Source: Clostridia bacterium (GTDB taxonomy: Bacteria; Bacillota_A; Clostridia; Oscillospirales; CAG-272). From it: a DNA stretch of 64,000 nucleotides. The position numbers and the translations under genes are program-made. The notes beneath the pieces are model-generated. The model was not told where the DNA came from and ran no database searches. It was given only the letters and a program-made list of their open reading frames with translations. Positions 35,745-44,410 of this stretch are shown here, one piece after another. Location: the NCBI GenBank assembly GCA_017501345.1, contig JAFVXC010000032.1, forward strand, positions 43,097 to 107,096. Reading direction: 5' to 3'. How positions within the stretch are numbered: the first letter of the stretch is position 1; the number at the start of each line of letters is the position of its first letter.

Positions 35745-38489
35745 ATGCTTACGTACGAAATAACAAAAAAGGAAACGGTGAAGAGAACCTTCAGAGGACT
35801 TACCGAGAAGGAAGCGGCGGAATCGCAAAAGCTACACGGAAGAAACATCCTGCCGACTGTAAAGCGGCGGAGCTTCCGCTCGCGCTTCTTCAAAAATCTC
35901 GGGGACCCCGTCATTCGCATCCTGCTTTTTGCCCTACTCGTCAACCTGGTCTTTCTCCTTTGCGGCATAGGGAGTGGTGACAAGCTTGAAGCGATCGGCA
36001 TCGCGGTATCGGTACTCCTCGCCACAACGATCTCCACACTCTCTGAGCACAACAGTGACGCCGCGTTTCTTCGCCTTTCCGAGGAAAGCACCGAGACGCT
36101 TTGCCGCGTTCGGCGTGACGGCGGTGTCAAAGAGATCGGGATCGCCGACGTCGCAGTCGGTGACGTGCTTCTGCTTTCTGCCGGTGAAATGATCCCTGCA
36201 GACGGAGAGATCCTTTCGGGGCGCATCGGATGCGATCAATCCGCTTTGACGGGCGAAAACCGCGAGGCAAAGAAGCATCCCGTGTCGCAGATGATGCCCG
36301 AAGGTGCTCCCGACAAAAACGATCCCTCGACACCCTCCGCGCTCTTTCGCGGCTGTACTGTCCTCACGGGTGAATGCGAAATGCTCGTCACACGGGTCGG
36401 CAAGGAGACCTTCCTCGGCGAGATCTCGCGCGAGGTGCAGGAGGAAACGCGCGACAGCCCTTTGAAGCTTCGCCTCGGAAAGCTCGCGCGTCAGATCTCG
36501 ATCTTCGGCTACGTTGCGGCGGCTCTCATCGCTTTTGCCTATCTCTTCATCACCTTTTTCGTCGAAAGCGGATTCGAGCCATCCATTATGAGAATGCGAT
36601 TTCTCGATCTTCCCTTCGTCTTTGAGAGCCTGATCCACGCTCTGACGCTCGGGCTGACCGTGATCGTCGTGGCAGTTCCCGAGGGACTTCCCCTGATGGT
36701 CGCCGTGGTTCTTTCTTCAAATATGAAGCGAATGGTAAAGGATCGCGTTCTCGTACGGAAGCCTGCGGGCATTGAGGCGGCGGGCAGTATGAACCTCCTG
36801 TTCACCGACAAAACGGGAACGCTTACCGAGGGTCGTCTTTCGGTCGGTGAGATCCTGCTGTCGGGAGACATCTCCTTTCCATCTTTTGGGAAGCTTCCGA
36901 AGGATAGTGCGATCTATACACACTACCTATACAGTGCACTCCTCAACACCTCATCGGTGACGGGTGCATCGACTGATGGGAGATCGGGGTCTGCCGCAGC
37001 GATCGGCGGAAACGGGACCGATCGCGCGCTTCTTTCTTCGGTCTTAAAGGAAGGGATATCTCAACCCATCCCTATGCGCACCGCCTATCTTCCCTTCGAC
37101 AGCTCACGCAAATATTCCGCCGCCGTCATCCGCGAAAACGGACGCGGTACCACCTATGTTAAGGGTGCCCCGGAGAAGATCCTTCCCTTCGTTACGGAGG
37201 CATATCGCAAGGACGGCTCCCGCGTCCCGTTTGATGCGGTGCGATCCTCCTTTATGCGTCTGCTGAACGCGCGCACCGCGAAGGGCATTCGTATGATCGT
37301 GCTGGCTGTTTCCGATGAGGAGCTCCCGCTCTACAGGCTTGAAAGTGGCAACCTCGGATCACTCACCATAGTCTGTGCGATCGCTCTTATCGACAAGATC
37401 CGCCCTGAGGCACCGAAAGCAGTCGCAGAGCTTCGTGAGGCAGGAGTTCACGTCGTGATGGTCACGGGAGACAATCGCGACACCGCCACGGCGATCGCCG
37501 AAAAATGCGGTATTCTCAAGAACGGCGTTGATACGGTGCTGACCGGTGAGGAGCTATCGCGCCTCTCCGACACCCGCGTAAAGGAGCTTCTTCCGCGTAT
37601 CGGCGTGATCGCACGCGCCCTGCCGAGCGACAAATCACGACTTGTCACACTCGCGCAGGAGGAGGGGCTTGTCGTTGGGATGACGGGCGACGGGATCAAC
37701 GATGCACCCGCACTCAAAAAAGCGGATATCGGCTTCAGTATGGGGAGCGGCACGCAGGTCGCAAAGGATGCGGGCGACATCATTATTCTTGACGACAACC
37801 TCGCCTCGGTCGTTCGCGCGGTTCTCTACGGTCGAACGATCTTCCGAAGCATAAGGAAATTCATCACGCTTCAGCTTACGATGAATTTTTCAGCGGTCGG
37901 TGTCACAATGCTCTGCCCCTTTCTCGGCATCGAATCCCCCGTTACGGTCGTACAAATGCTTTGGATCAATCTGATTATGGACACCCTTGGCGGTCTTGCG
38001 TTTGCGGGAGAGCCTCCGATGCAGTTTTATATGAAGGAGAAGCCGAAACGACGTGACGAGCCAATCCTGAACCGATATATGATCCACGAGATCGCGATCC
38101 TCGGCGGCTTTACGGTTGCGCTTTCTCTCTTCTTCCTCTTCTCGCCGTCGGTCGGAGCGCATTTCAGAAAAACCGAAAACGACCTGTGCCTTCTCACCGC
38201 CTTTTTTGCATTCTTCATTTTTTCCTCGGTCGCAAACTGCTTCAACTGTCGTAGCGACCGTCTGAATCTCTTCGCGGGGATCACCCGAAACCGCCTTTTT
38301 CTTCTCATTATGCTTTTCGTTGCTACGGTACAGCTCGCATTTGTCTACCTTGGAGGAAGCGTCCTTCGCACGATGCCTCTCACGCCGGAGGAGCTGCTTT
38401 ACACCTTCTTGCTTTCTCTCCTCGTGTTCCCTGCAGAATTTTTACGAAAGCTCCTATGGCGGTTGTCGGGGCACAGACGTGGTTTTTGA
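35745..38489 (+). CDS. Calcium-type P-type ATPase
   Basis: A 914-residue type II P-ATPase that pumps Ca2+ (or a related divalent ion) out of the cell. Order: N-terminal cation-ATPase domain, actuator loop LTGENREAKK (169-172 reads TGEN where most relatives have TGES), transport helix with VPEGLP (311-316), phosphorylation motif FTDKTGTLTEG (D355), ATP-binding KGAPEKIL, hinge MTGDGINDAPALKKADIGFSM, and C-terminal helices. I start at 35745; the longer frame back to a TTG at 35670 overlaps the thiT promoter. The AAGGA site is somewhat distant. Ion specificity is inferred. Confidence 0.9.
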   Translation: MLTYEITKKETVKRTFRGLTEKEAAESQKLHGRNILPTVKRRSFRSRFFKNLGDPVIRILLFALLVNLVFLLCGIGSGDKLEAIGIAVSVLLATTISTLSEHNSDAAFLRLSEESTETLCRVRRDGGVKEIGIADVAVGDVLLLSAGEMIPADGEILSGRIGCDQSALTGENREAKKHPVSQMMPEGAPDKNDPSTPSALFRGCTVLTGECEMLVTRVGKETFLGEISREVQEETRDSPLKLRLGKLARQISIFGYVAAALIAFAYLFITFFVESGFEPSIMRMRFLDLPFVFESLIHALTLGLTVIVVAVPEGLPLMVAVVLSSNMKRMVKDRVLVRKPAGIEAAGSMNLLFTDKTGTLTEGRLSVGEILLSGDISFPSFGKLPKDSAIYTHYLYSALLNTSSVTGASTDGRSGSAAAIGGNGTDRALLSSVLKEGISQPIPMRTAYLPFDSSRKYSAAVIRENGRGTTYVKGAPEKILPFVTEAYRKDGSRVPFDAVRSSFMRLLNARTAKGIRMIVLAVSDEELPLYRLESGNLGSLTIVCAIALIDKIRPEAPKAVAELREAGVHVVMVTGDNRDTATAIAEKCGILKNGVDTVLTGEELSRLSDTRVKELLPRIGVIARALPSDKSRLVTLAQEEGLVVGMTGDGINDAPALKKADIGFSMGSGTQVAKDAGDIIILDDNLASVVRAVLYGRTIFRSIRKFITLQLTMNFSAVGVTMLCPFLGIESPVTVVQMLWINLIMDTLGGLAFAGEPPMQFYMKEKPKRRDEPILNRYMIHEIAILGGFTVALSLFFLFSPSVGAHFRKTENDLCLLTAFFAFFIFSSVANCFNCRSDRLNLFAGITRNRLFLLIMLFVATVQLAFVYLGGSVLRTMPLTPEELLYTFLLSLLVFPAEFLRKLLWRLSGHRRGF

Positions 38490-38499
38490 AAATAAACGA

Positions 38500-38524
38500 G
38501 GGGCTGTCTTTTTGAGACAGCCCC
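38500..38524. terminator. Terminator between the P-ATPase and sigE
   Basis: GGGGCTGTCT (38500-38509) pairs with AGACAGCCCC (38515-38524) with a 5-nt loop, between converging genes. The T run is weak on both sides (GTTTTTG after 38530). Confidence 0.7.
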
Positions 38525-38565
38525 CCGAACGTTTTTGACGCAGTTTCCCGATGAATTTTATGTTT

Positions 38566-39276
38566 TTATATCACACCCTCGACCTCGATCCGAAGGCGCT
38601 TAATGATTTTCTTTTCAAGCCTTGAAATATACGACTGTGAGATACCAAGGAGATCCGCGACCTCCTTTTGTGTCAGCTCTCGATCTCCTCTCATTCCATA
38701 GCGAAGCTCGATGATCTCACGCTCCCTCGGCTCAAGCGCCGCCACCGCCGCACGCACGGCGGCACGCTCCTCGCGCACGAGAAGCTCATAGGAAACGCTG
38801 TCCTCCTCGCTCCCGAGCACGTCGGAGAGGAGAAGCTCATTTCCGTCCCAATCGACGTTCAGAGGCTCGTCGATCGAAACCTCGCATCTCGACCCGCTTC
38901 TTTTGCGAATGTACATCAGAATCTCGTTTTCGATGCACCGAGACGCATAGGTCGCAAGCTTGATATTCTTATCCGACCGAAAGGTATCGACCGCCTTGAT
39001 GAGCCCCGCCGTGCCGATCGAAATCAGATCCTCGATCCCGATCCCCGTGTTTTCAAAACGCTTCGCGATGTATACGACAAGCCTGAGATTATGTGAGATC
39101 AAGAGGTCACGCGCACCCTCGTCCTCGGGAGACCTGCTGATCGCATCGCGCTCCTCCTCAAGTGCAAGCGGCGGCGGAAGAACGTCGGGGCCGTTGATAT
39201 AATAGATCCCCCTCCCCGTGCAGTGAAAAATCCGTCCGAAGAAGGACCGTATTCGAAAAAAAACTTTTTGAAGCAC
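38566..39276 (-). CDS. sigE: Sporulation sigma factor sigma-E
   Basis: A 236-residue mother-cell sigma factor. The first ~25 residues are a hydrophobic/basic pro-sequence ending near [15 protein letters not shown], which SpoIIGA removes. Region 2 is clear ([59 protein letters not shown]), as is region 4 ([20 protein letters not shown]). The start is a GTG at 39276 with GGAGGTGA 5 bp upstream. It lies 29 bp after spoIIGA as in Bacillus; sigG, which usually follows, is absent here. Confidence 0.97.
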   Translation of the reverse strand: MLQKVFFRIRSFFGRIFHCTGRGIYYINGPDVLPPPLALEEERDAISRSPEDEGARDLLISHNLRLVVYIAKRFENTGIGIEDLISIGTAGLIKAVDTFRSDKNIKLATYASRCIENEILMYIRKRSGSRCEVSIDEPLNVDWDGNELLLSDVLGSEEDSVSYELLVREERAAVRAAVAALEPREREIIELRYGMRGDRELTQKEVADLLGISQSYISRLEKKIIKRLRIEVEGVI

Positions 39277-39304
39277 TTAAGTCACCTCCATATAATTTAT
39301 AAAT

Positions 39305-40195
39305 TCAAGAGATCCCTGCGGGAAGAAGCATATCCGCGCATTCGGGCTTTGCCGAGGTCAGGGCGATAAGCAGCTCGCGCCTTTCCCCCAATGTTTTTTC
39401 GTCTTCCATATCTGTATCCATCTCACGAATATAGCTAAAATCCGTACGAAAGGCAAGGAGCATACCTTCTCCCGTCACGGTTCTGACCGGAAGAAGCCGC
39501 GCACGGGAGCGGTACTCCTCGGGAAGCGAGGAAAAGCATTTGATCGGATTCTCCTGAGCCGTACGACAGATCTCAGGGGGTAAAAAGCCTTTTAGAGCGG
39601 AGACAGAGACTGCCGCTGCAGGCACACCCGACGTTGGATCCCGAAGTGCGTTTCCCGTATCTACCGTTGCACGGAAGGTGCGCTCCTTGCCGCAAAGTCC
39701 GACCGTTACCGAAAAATACCGCTGCTCGACATTTCTCCGAAAAAACCTGCTTCCAAGCATTGTCGCGCCGCCACCGACAGCAGCAAGCAGAAGGAATATC
39801 CACGCCGAGATCCCATCGCTGTCGTTCTTCAAGAGCTTTGAGATCCCCGCTTCGTTCAGGAGCGAATACACCGCAGTCATCACACCGCCGAGCGCCATAG
39901 AGATCCCCATATGGATCAGGATCTCGGTCATCATACGGGAGGCCGAAATGCCTCGCCTAAGAAATGCGATGAGACACATCACAGCACACGCGGATGCGTC
40001 ACAAAATAGAAGCAAGAGTCCACGAAACGGCAAGAACAGCGAAAAAACTGCGTACAGCCCCCCCACCGTCGATGCAAGCAGGACACGCGGAAGCGATATC
40101 GAACGGCTGAAGAGACGGGAGACGAGAAAGAAGCAAAGAAAATCCATACTGAAATTGATCAGAAACAACAGATCGGCGTACACCGTTCGAACCAT
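39305..40195 (-). CDS. spoIIGA: Sigma-E processing peptidase SpoIIGA
   Basis: A 296-residue membrane protease that cleaves pro-sigma-E at the forespore septum after SpoIIR signalling. About five N-terminal helices (TVYADLLFLINFSMDFLCFF onward, to about residue 145) are followed by a cytoplasmic aspartic-protease-like domain with the motif VDTGNALRDP (catalytic Asp, near 180). The start at 40195 has GGGAGG upstream. Directly before sigE, as in other spore formers. Transcription is from an unusual 21-bp-spacer promoter. Confidence 0.94.
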   Translation of the reverse strand: MVRTVYADLLFLINFSMDFLCFFLVSRLFSRSISLPRVLLASTVGGLYAVFSLFLPFRGLLLLFCDASACAVMCLIAFLRRGISASRMMTEILIHMGISMALGGVMTAVYSLLNEAGISKLLKNDSDGISAWIFLLLAAVGGGATMLGSRFFRRNVEQRYFSVTVGLCGKERTFRATVDTGNALRDPTSGVPAAAVSVSALKGFLPPEICRTAQENPIKCFSSLPEEYRSRARLLPVRTVTGEGMLLAFRTDFSYIREMDTDMEDEKTLGERRELLIALTSAKPECADMLLPAGIS

Positions 40196-40231
40196 CGCGG
40201 ATGTTCCCTCCCAAAGCCTCGTAATGACTGT

Positions 40232-40264
40232 ATTATACACAGCACGTCTCAAAAAAATTGTCAA
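40232..40264 (-). promoter_or_regulatory. spoIIGA-sigE promoter with 21-bp spacer and Spo0A-box-like site
   Basis: Minus-strand TTGACA (40259-40264) and TATAAT (40232-40237) are both perfect but 21 bp apart, too far for unaided sigma-A polymerase. The Bacillus spoIIG promoter has a similarly over-long spacer and needs Spo0A~P. On the plus strand ATTGTCAAA (40257-40265) fits the 0A box (TTTGTCRAA) at 8 of 9 positions and overlaps the -35. Confidence 0.65.
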
Positions 40265-40306
40265 AGCTCGGTGTACACGAAAAATTCAAAAAGCGGACAG
40301 ACACAA

Positions 40307-40345
40307 AAAAGATCGGTTACAAATTCGTAACCGATCTTTTTATAT
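40307..40345 (-). terminator. Terminator of the antiporter gene
   Basis: AAAAGATCGGTTAC (40307-40320) pairs with GTAACCGATCTTTT (40327-40340). On the minus strand it follows the antiporter stop at 40368. Confidence 0.85.
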
Positions 40346-40367
40346 ATTTTCTGCATTGCGGAACGCG

Positions 40368-41747
40368 TTACTTCTTTACCTCGGGGCAAGGGCAACCCGA
40401 TTCCTTGGCCTTAGGGCAGGTATTCTGCGCCTCGGGGGTCGTAGTCGATGCCGAAGCAGCGGCTACCTTCTTTTTTACGGTCTCGAGCTTCGGCTTCGCA
40501 TTTTCGGGCGTGATCTCTCCTGCACGGATCAGCGAGATCTTCGTGAGGAGCGGACCGACGAGCTCGTAAACGAGCACAGCAAAGAGCGTGATGTTCCGCA
40601 CAAGGCTTCCGGTCTCATTCCCGAGCTCCATCGCGGTGACAGCCATCCCAAGCGCGACACCTGCCTGCGGCAGAAGCGTGATACCGAGATACTTCTGGAT
40701 CATATCACTGCATCCCGCCATCTTCGCGCTGATACGCGCACCGTAGTATTTACCGAGCGAGCGTGCAATGATATATACAGCGCCCGTAACAACGACACCG
40801 AGCTGAAGGAATACGTCGAGCTCAAGCTCTGCACCGCTGATCACGAAGAACGTAACGAGGACTACGGTAGTCCAGTGGTCGGTCTCGTCCATAATGCGCG
40901 TAGAACGCTTCAGCGTCGTAACGTTGCAGAACACAGTTCCGAGCATCATGCAGGTAAGGAGCGAGGAGAAATGGAGGTGTACGGGACCAAACACAAAGTC
41001 ATTCATACAGATCGCCACCGTAAGGAAAACGAATGCAAGCGTAAGGCAAACGCGGCGATCGTAGCGGTGGAAAATATCCATAATCTTCGCGAGAACAAAG
41101 CCGAAGATCGCACCGAGCACGAGAGAGCAAACGATCTCAAGCATCGGATTTACAAGGATCGAGAAAACATCGATCTCCCCGCTTACCATAGCCTTTGCCA
41201 CACCGAAGGAAACAGCAAACACAATGAGTCCGACAGCATCGTCGAGCGCGACGATCGGAAGGAGAATATCGGTAAGCGGTCCCTTTGCCTTGAACTGCTT
41301 AACGACCATCAACGTCGCAGCAGGAGCGGTTGCCGTTGCGATCGCGCCGAGAACGAGTGCTGCGGGAAGGGGCAAAATGTCGGGGAATGCAAAATGAAGT
41401 GCAATCAGAGCGCCGTCAACGAGAAGCGTTGCAGCTAGTGCCTGAAAGATCGCTATGACCGTTGCCTGCTTGCCGATATGCTTCAGATGCTCAAGACGGA
41501 ACTCACTTCCGATCGAGAATGCAATAAAACCGAGAGCGATCTTCGAAACGAGCTGAAGGGTCTCAACCTCTTCCATCGTTCCAAATCCGAAGCCGATGTA
41601 TTCACTGAGGTGTCCGAGGCAGTACGGTCCGATCAAAACGCCTGCGATGAGGTAGCCCGTAACCGACGGAAGACCGAGGGGCTCGATCAGACGCGCAATA
41701 ATCAGTCCCGCAAAAATTGCAAGACACAAATTCAGTAGGATTTCCAT
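40368..41747 (-). CDS. Cation/proton antiporter (CPA2/KefB-like)
   Basis: A 459-residue membrane protein with about 12-13 helices, exchanging Na+ or K+ for protons. Typical CPA2 parts are the opening ARLIEPLGLPSVTGYLIAGV, GEFRLEHL-like SIGSEFRLEHLKHIGK, the ion-site helix PIVALDDAVGLIVFAV (Asp pair near 167-168) and LPQAGVALGMA. There is no RCK/TrkA domain; instead a 55-residue tail rich in Ala/Lys/Thr ends with cysteines (NTCPKAKESGCPCPEVKK), which is unusual. Single gene with its own promoter and terminator. Ion preference not determinable. Confidence 0.9.
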   Translation of the reverse strand: MEILLNLCLAIFAGLIIARLIEPLGLPSVTGYLIAGVLIGPYCLGHLSEYIGFGFGTMEEVETLQLVSKIALGFIAFSIGSEFRLEHLKHIGKQATVIAIFQALAATLLVDGALIALHFAFPDILPLPAALVLGAIATATAPAATLMVVKQFKAKGPLTDILLPIVALDDAVGLIVFAVSFGVAKAMVSGEIDVFSILVNPMLEIVCSLVLGAIFGFVLAKIMDIFHRYDRRVCLTLAFVFLTVAICMNDFVFGPVHLHFSSLLTCMMLGTVFCNVTTLKRSTRIMDETDHWTTVVLVTFFVISGAELELDVFLQLGVVVTGAVYIIARSLGKYYGARISAKMAGCSDMIQKYLGITLLPQAGVALGMAVTAMELGNETGSLVRNITLFAVLVYELVGPLLTKISLIRAGEITPENAKPKLETVKKKVAAASASTTTPEAQNTCPKAKESGCPCPEVKK

Positions 41748-41796
41748 AACTTTCTCCGTTCACAATTTTAATGATAAAAAACAGAATATATTTAAC

Positions 41797-41825
41797 TTTA
41801 TAATGATAGCACTTTTGTCCGTCAA
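41797..41825 (-). promoter_or_regulatory. Promoter of the antiporter gene
   Basis: Minus-strand TTGACG (41820-41825), 17 bp, TATAAA (41797-41802). Confidence 0.7.
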
Positions 41826-41832
41826 AGTCAAC

Positions 41833-41874
41833 AAAAGAAATCCCCTAAAATACACGAGGATTTTCTTTTTTTTT
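41833..41874. terminator. Possible terminator after gluQ
   Basis: AAAAGAAATCC and GGATTTTCTTTT can pair with one bulge. The stronger T run is on the plus strand, so its use by the leftward gluQ transcript is uncertain. Confidence 0.4.
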
Positions 41875-41917
41875 GTTGATTTTGTTCGTTTATCGTATCT
41901 GATGCCGCGTGTACCGC

Positions 41918-42868
41918 TCAAAGCAAGAATTCGTGCTCTCTGAGGCAGATATCGTTCCTTGGTATTTTCGCAAAATCGAAGTATCGGACAAGCTCCTCTG
42001 CCCGAAGCGGATCGGGTCTGTCGATGAGCCCGAGGAGATACCCGAGAAGCCCGATCACGGGCTCTGGGCTGCCGATTTTTCGTTGGATGGCTCCAATATC
42101 AAGATCGCCGTCACGCTTTGAAAGTCTGCGTCCGTCGGGCGCCATCAGAAGCGGGATGTGTGCAAAACGCGGCTCCTTCATTCCAAAAAGCCGATAGAGA
42201 TAGATCTGCCGAGGCGTGGATGAAAGCAGGTCCCTTCCCCGCACGATCTCGGTAACACCCGAAAGGCCGTCGTCAACGACGACTGCCATCTGATACGCGT
42301 AAACACCGTCCGACCGTTGCACGACGAAGTCGGTGCATTCTCTCTCGAGGTTTTCACGGTACTCCCCTTGTATCAGGTCGGTAAACGCGATCTCCTCGTC
42401 GGGAACGATCACACGGAGCGCCGGTCGGCGATCCTTCGGAGCTTCCCCACCCGCAAGGAAAAGCCTGCGGCATTTGCCGTCGTAAAGCACCTGTCCATCG
42501 CTTCCGTGCGGTGCAGTCGCCGCGTGAAGCTCGGCGCGCGAGCAATAGCACGGATAGAGGAGCCTCTTTTCTTCAAGCACACGAAGATACCTCTCATAGA
42601 TCCCAAAGCGCCTCGACTGATACCCCTCAGGCTCGCCGCCGAGATCCCAATCGAGACCGAGCCACAAAAGGTCGGACTTCAGATATTCGATCTGCTCGCC
42701 GAACGCACACCTGCCTGCATCAAGATCCTCTATACGAAGCACCATCATTCCGTTCTGCTTTCTGACCGACAGCCACGCCGCAAGTGCACACAGGATATTA
42801 CCGAGGTGCATCCGCCCCGAGGGTGTCGGCGCAAAGCGACCGATCACGCTTGTCCGTTCGGAGCTCAT
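41918..42868 (-). CDS. gluQ: Glutamyl-queuosine tRNA(Asp) synthetase
   Basis: A 316-residue truncated glutamyl-tRNA synthetase paralogue that lacks the anticodon-binding domain. GluQRS attaches Glu to queuosine-34 of tRNA-Asp. The HIGH-equivalent is PSGRMHLGN (near 17-25) and the KMSKS-equivalent RRLSKRDGD (near 245). The zinc site pattern CYCSRAELHA followed by YDGKC is the GluQRS type. Its ATG overlaps the end of pepT by 4 bp (ATGA). It fits with tgt, which makes the queuosine pathway base exchange, 20 kb away. Confidence 0.92.
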   Translation of the reverse strand: MSSERTSVIGRFAPTPSGRMHLGNILCALAAWLSVRKQNGMMVLRIEDLDAGRCAFGEQIEYLKSDLLWLGLDWDLGGEPEGYQSRRFGIYERYLRVLEEKRLLYPCYCSRAELHAATAPHGSDGQVLYDGKCRRLFLAGGEAPKDRRPALRVIVPDEEIAFTDLIQGEYRENLERECTDFVVQRSDGVYAYQMAVVVDDGLSGVTEIVRGRDLLSSTPRQIYLYRLFGMKEPRFAHIPLLMAPDGRRLSKRDGDLDIGAIQRKIGSPEPVIGLLGYLLGLIDRPDPLRAEELVRYFDFAKIPRNDICLREHEFLL

Positions 42869-44100
42869 TTATATGCCTCCGCACTCGCTTTTCCTGCGAG
42901 CGGAATGAGCTTGCAGAGAAGCTCGGTCACACGCTCCATACTCTCAACCGAAACGAATTCGAATCTTGAGTGGAAGTTTTCGCCACCCGTGCAAAGATTC
43001 GGGCAAGGAAGTCCCTCGAACGACAGATGTGCGCCCGTCGTTCCGCCGCGGATCGGCTGGCAGATCGGGGTGATACCCACCGCGCGCATTGCCTCCTTCG
43101 CACATTCGACGATATACATACAGGGCTCGATCTTCTCTCGCATATTATAGTAGGAATCGGTGATCTCCACCGTCACGGTTCCCTCCCCGTACCGCGCGTT
43201 GATCGCGTCAGCGGCGCGAAGCATCTTCCGCTTCCTCTCCTCAAAGAGCCCTCTGTCGTGATCTCGGATGATATAGTCGAGCGTCGCGTGCTCGACGTCT
43301 CCCGAAAGCTCCGAAAGATGGTAAAAGCCCTCGTAGCCCTCTGTCTCTGCGGGGATCTCCTTTGCGGGCAGAAGCGCATTATATTCAAACCCGATCAGCG
43401 CGGCGTTCTTCATGCGCCCCTTCGCAGAGCCGGGATGGATCGAAACGCCGTTTACGGTAACGGTCGCAGACGCCGCATTGAAGGTCTCGTATTCAAGCTC
43501 TCCGACAGCCCCGCCATCAACGGTATAGGCAAAATCCGCCCCGAATGCAGGCACGTCAAAGCGGTCACCGTCACGTCCGATCTCCTCGTCGGGGGTGAAC
43601 GCCACGCGCACCCTGCCGTGCGGAATATCCGACGTGATCATTCGCTCAAGCGCCGTTATGATCTCGGCGATCCCCGCCTTATCGTCGGCACCGAGAAGGG
43701 TCGTTCCGTCGGTAACGATCAGATGCTCTCCGCGATATTTTTCGAGATAGGGATAATCGCGCTCTGTCATAAGGATCCCCTTCTCCTCGTTCAGAAGAAT
43801 GTCGCCCCCATCGTACAGAACCGTTCTCGGCCTGATCGGTGCATCGGGTGCGGCATCCGAGGTATCCATATGTGCGATCAGTCCGACGGTATTCGGAAAG
43901 CCCTCTGCGTTTGCGGGAAGCGTTGCCGTAACGTAGCCGTTTTCGTCGGTCCTTACGTCCGTAAGTCCGATCGCGCGGAGCTCTGCGTCAAGCGCCTCTG
44001 CCAGTATAAGCTGCTTGTCGGTACTCGGACAAGTCGGGCTTTTTTCATCCGACATCGTCGGATATGCAACGTATTTCAGGAAGCGTTCTTCTACTTTCAT
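42865..44100 (-). CDS. pepT: Tripeptide aminopeptidase PepT
   Basis: A 411-residue M20B zinc peptidase that removes the N-terminal residue of tripeptides in the cytoplasm. Metal and catalytic parts are VGLIAHMDTSDAAPD (H77, D79), the bridging-Asp region TTLLGADDKAGIAEI, the Glu pair FTPDEEIGRDGDRFD, and CQPIRGGTTGAHLSFEGLPC near the C-terminus. GGAGA precedes the ATG at 44100, with a strong CCGCCG/CGGCGG hairpin (44114-44131) immediately upstream of that ribosome site. Overlaps gluQ by 4 bp. Confidence 0.95.
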   Translation of the reverse strand: MKVEERFLKYVAYPTMSDEKSPTCPSTDKQLILAEALDAELRAIGLTDVRTDENGYVTATLPANAEGFPNTVGLIAHMDTSDAAPDAPIRPRTVLYDGGDILLNEEKGILMTERDYPYLEKYRGEHLIVTDGTTLLGADDKAGIAEIITALERMITSDIPHGRVRVAFTPDEEIGRDGDRFDVPAFGADFAYTVDGGAVGELEYETFNAASATVTVNGVSIHPGSAKGRMKNAALIGFEYNALLPAKEIPAETEGYEGFYHLSELSGDVEHATLDYIIRDHDRGLFEERKRKMLRAADAINARYGEGTVTVEITDSYYNMREKIEPCMYIVECAKEAMRAVGITPICQPIRGGTTGAHLSFEGLPCPNLCTGGENFHSRFEFVSVESMERVTELLCKLIPLAGKASAEAYK

Positions 44101-44170
44101 AATAATCTCCATTCCGCCGTCATAGCGGCGGTACAAATCGTTATTAAAATTCAACCGTGCCGTTTACGGC

Positions 44171-44194
44171 AAAAATGGGTTGGGGCCCATTTTT
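44171..44194 (-). terminator. Hairpin terminator between fakA and pepT
   Basis: AAAAATGGG (44171-44179) pairs with CCCATTTTT (44186-44194). It lies about 220 bp beyond the fakA stop. The 44195-44410 stretch between them has no supported gene, only a small CAGGCT/AGCCTG stem. Confidence 0.7.
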
Positions 44195-44410
44195 AGGGTG
44201 AATTTATGCGTGAAACAGAATCTTTCCCCTTTTTGATTTCTGAGCTTTCACGCTACACCTCTTTTACTTTTCAGGCTTCGGAGCCTGAAGTCTGTCGTTC
44301 TTTTCTAAAAAAACGGCGAGGACGGAAAAATGCGTACGCTCTTCTCCGTAAAGCAATGACTGCCGGCAAAGAAAGCTTTTTTCGTGCCCTCTCTGCCGAC
44401 AGCCTCTGTT

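Noticed and set aside
39678..41438. 586-codon plus-strand frame across spoIIGA and the antiporter
   Set aside because: Runs through two genes, their terminator and a promoter; the minus-strand genes are certain.
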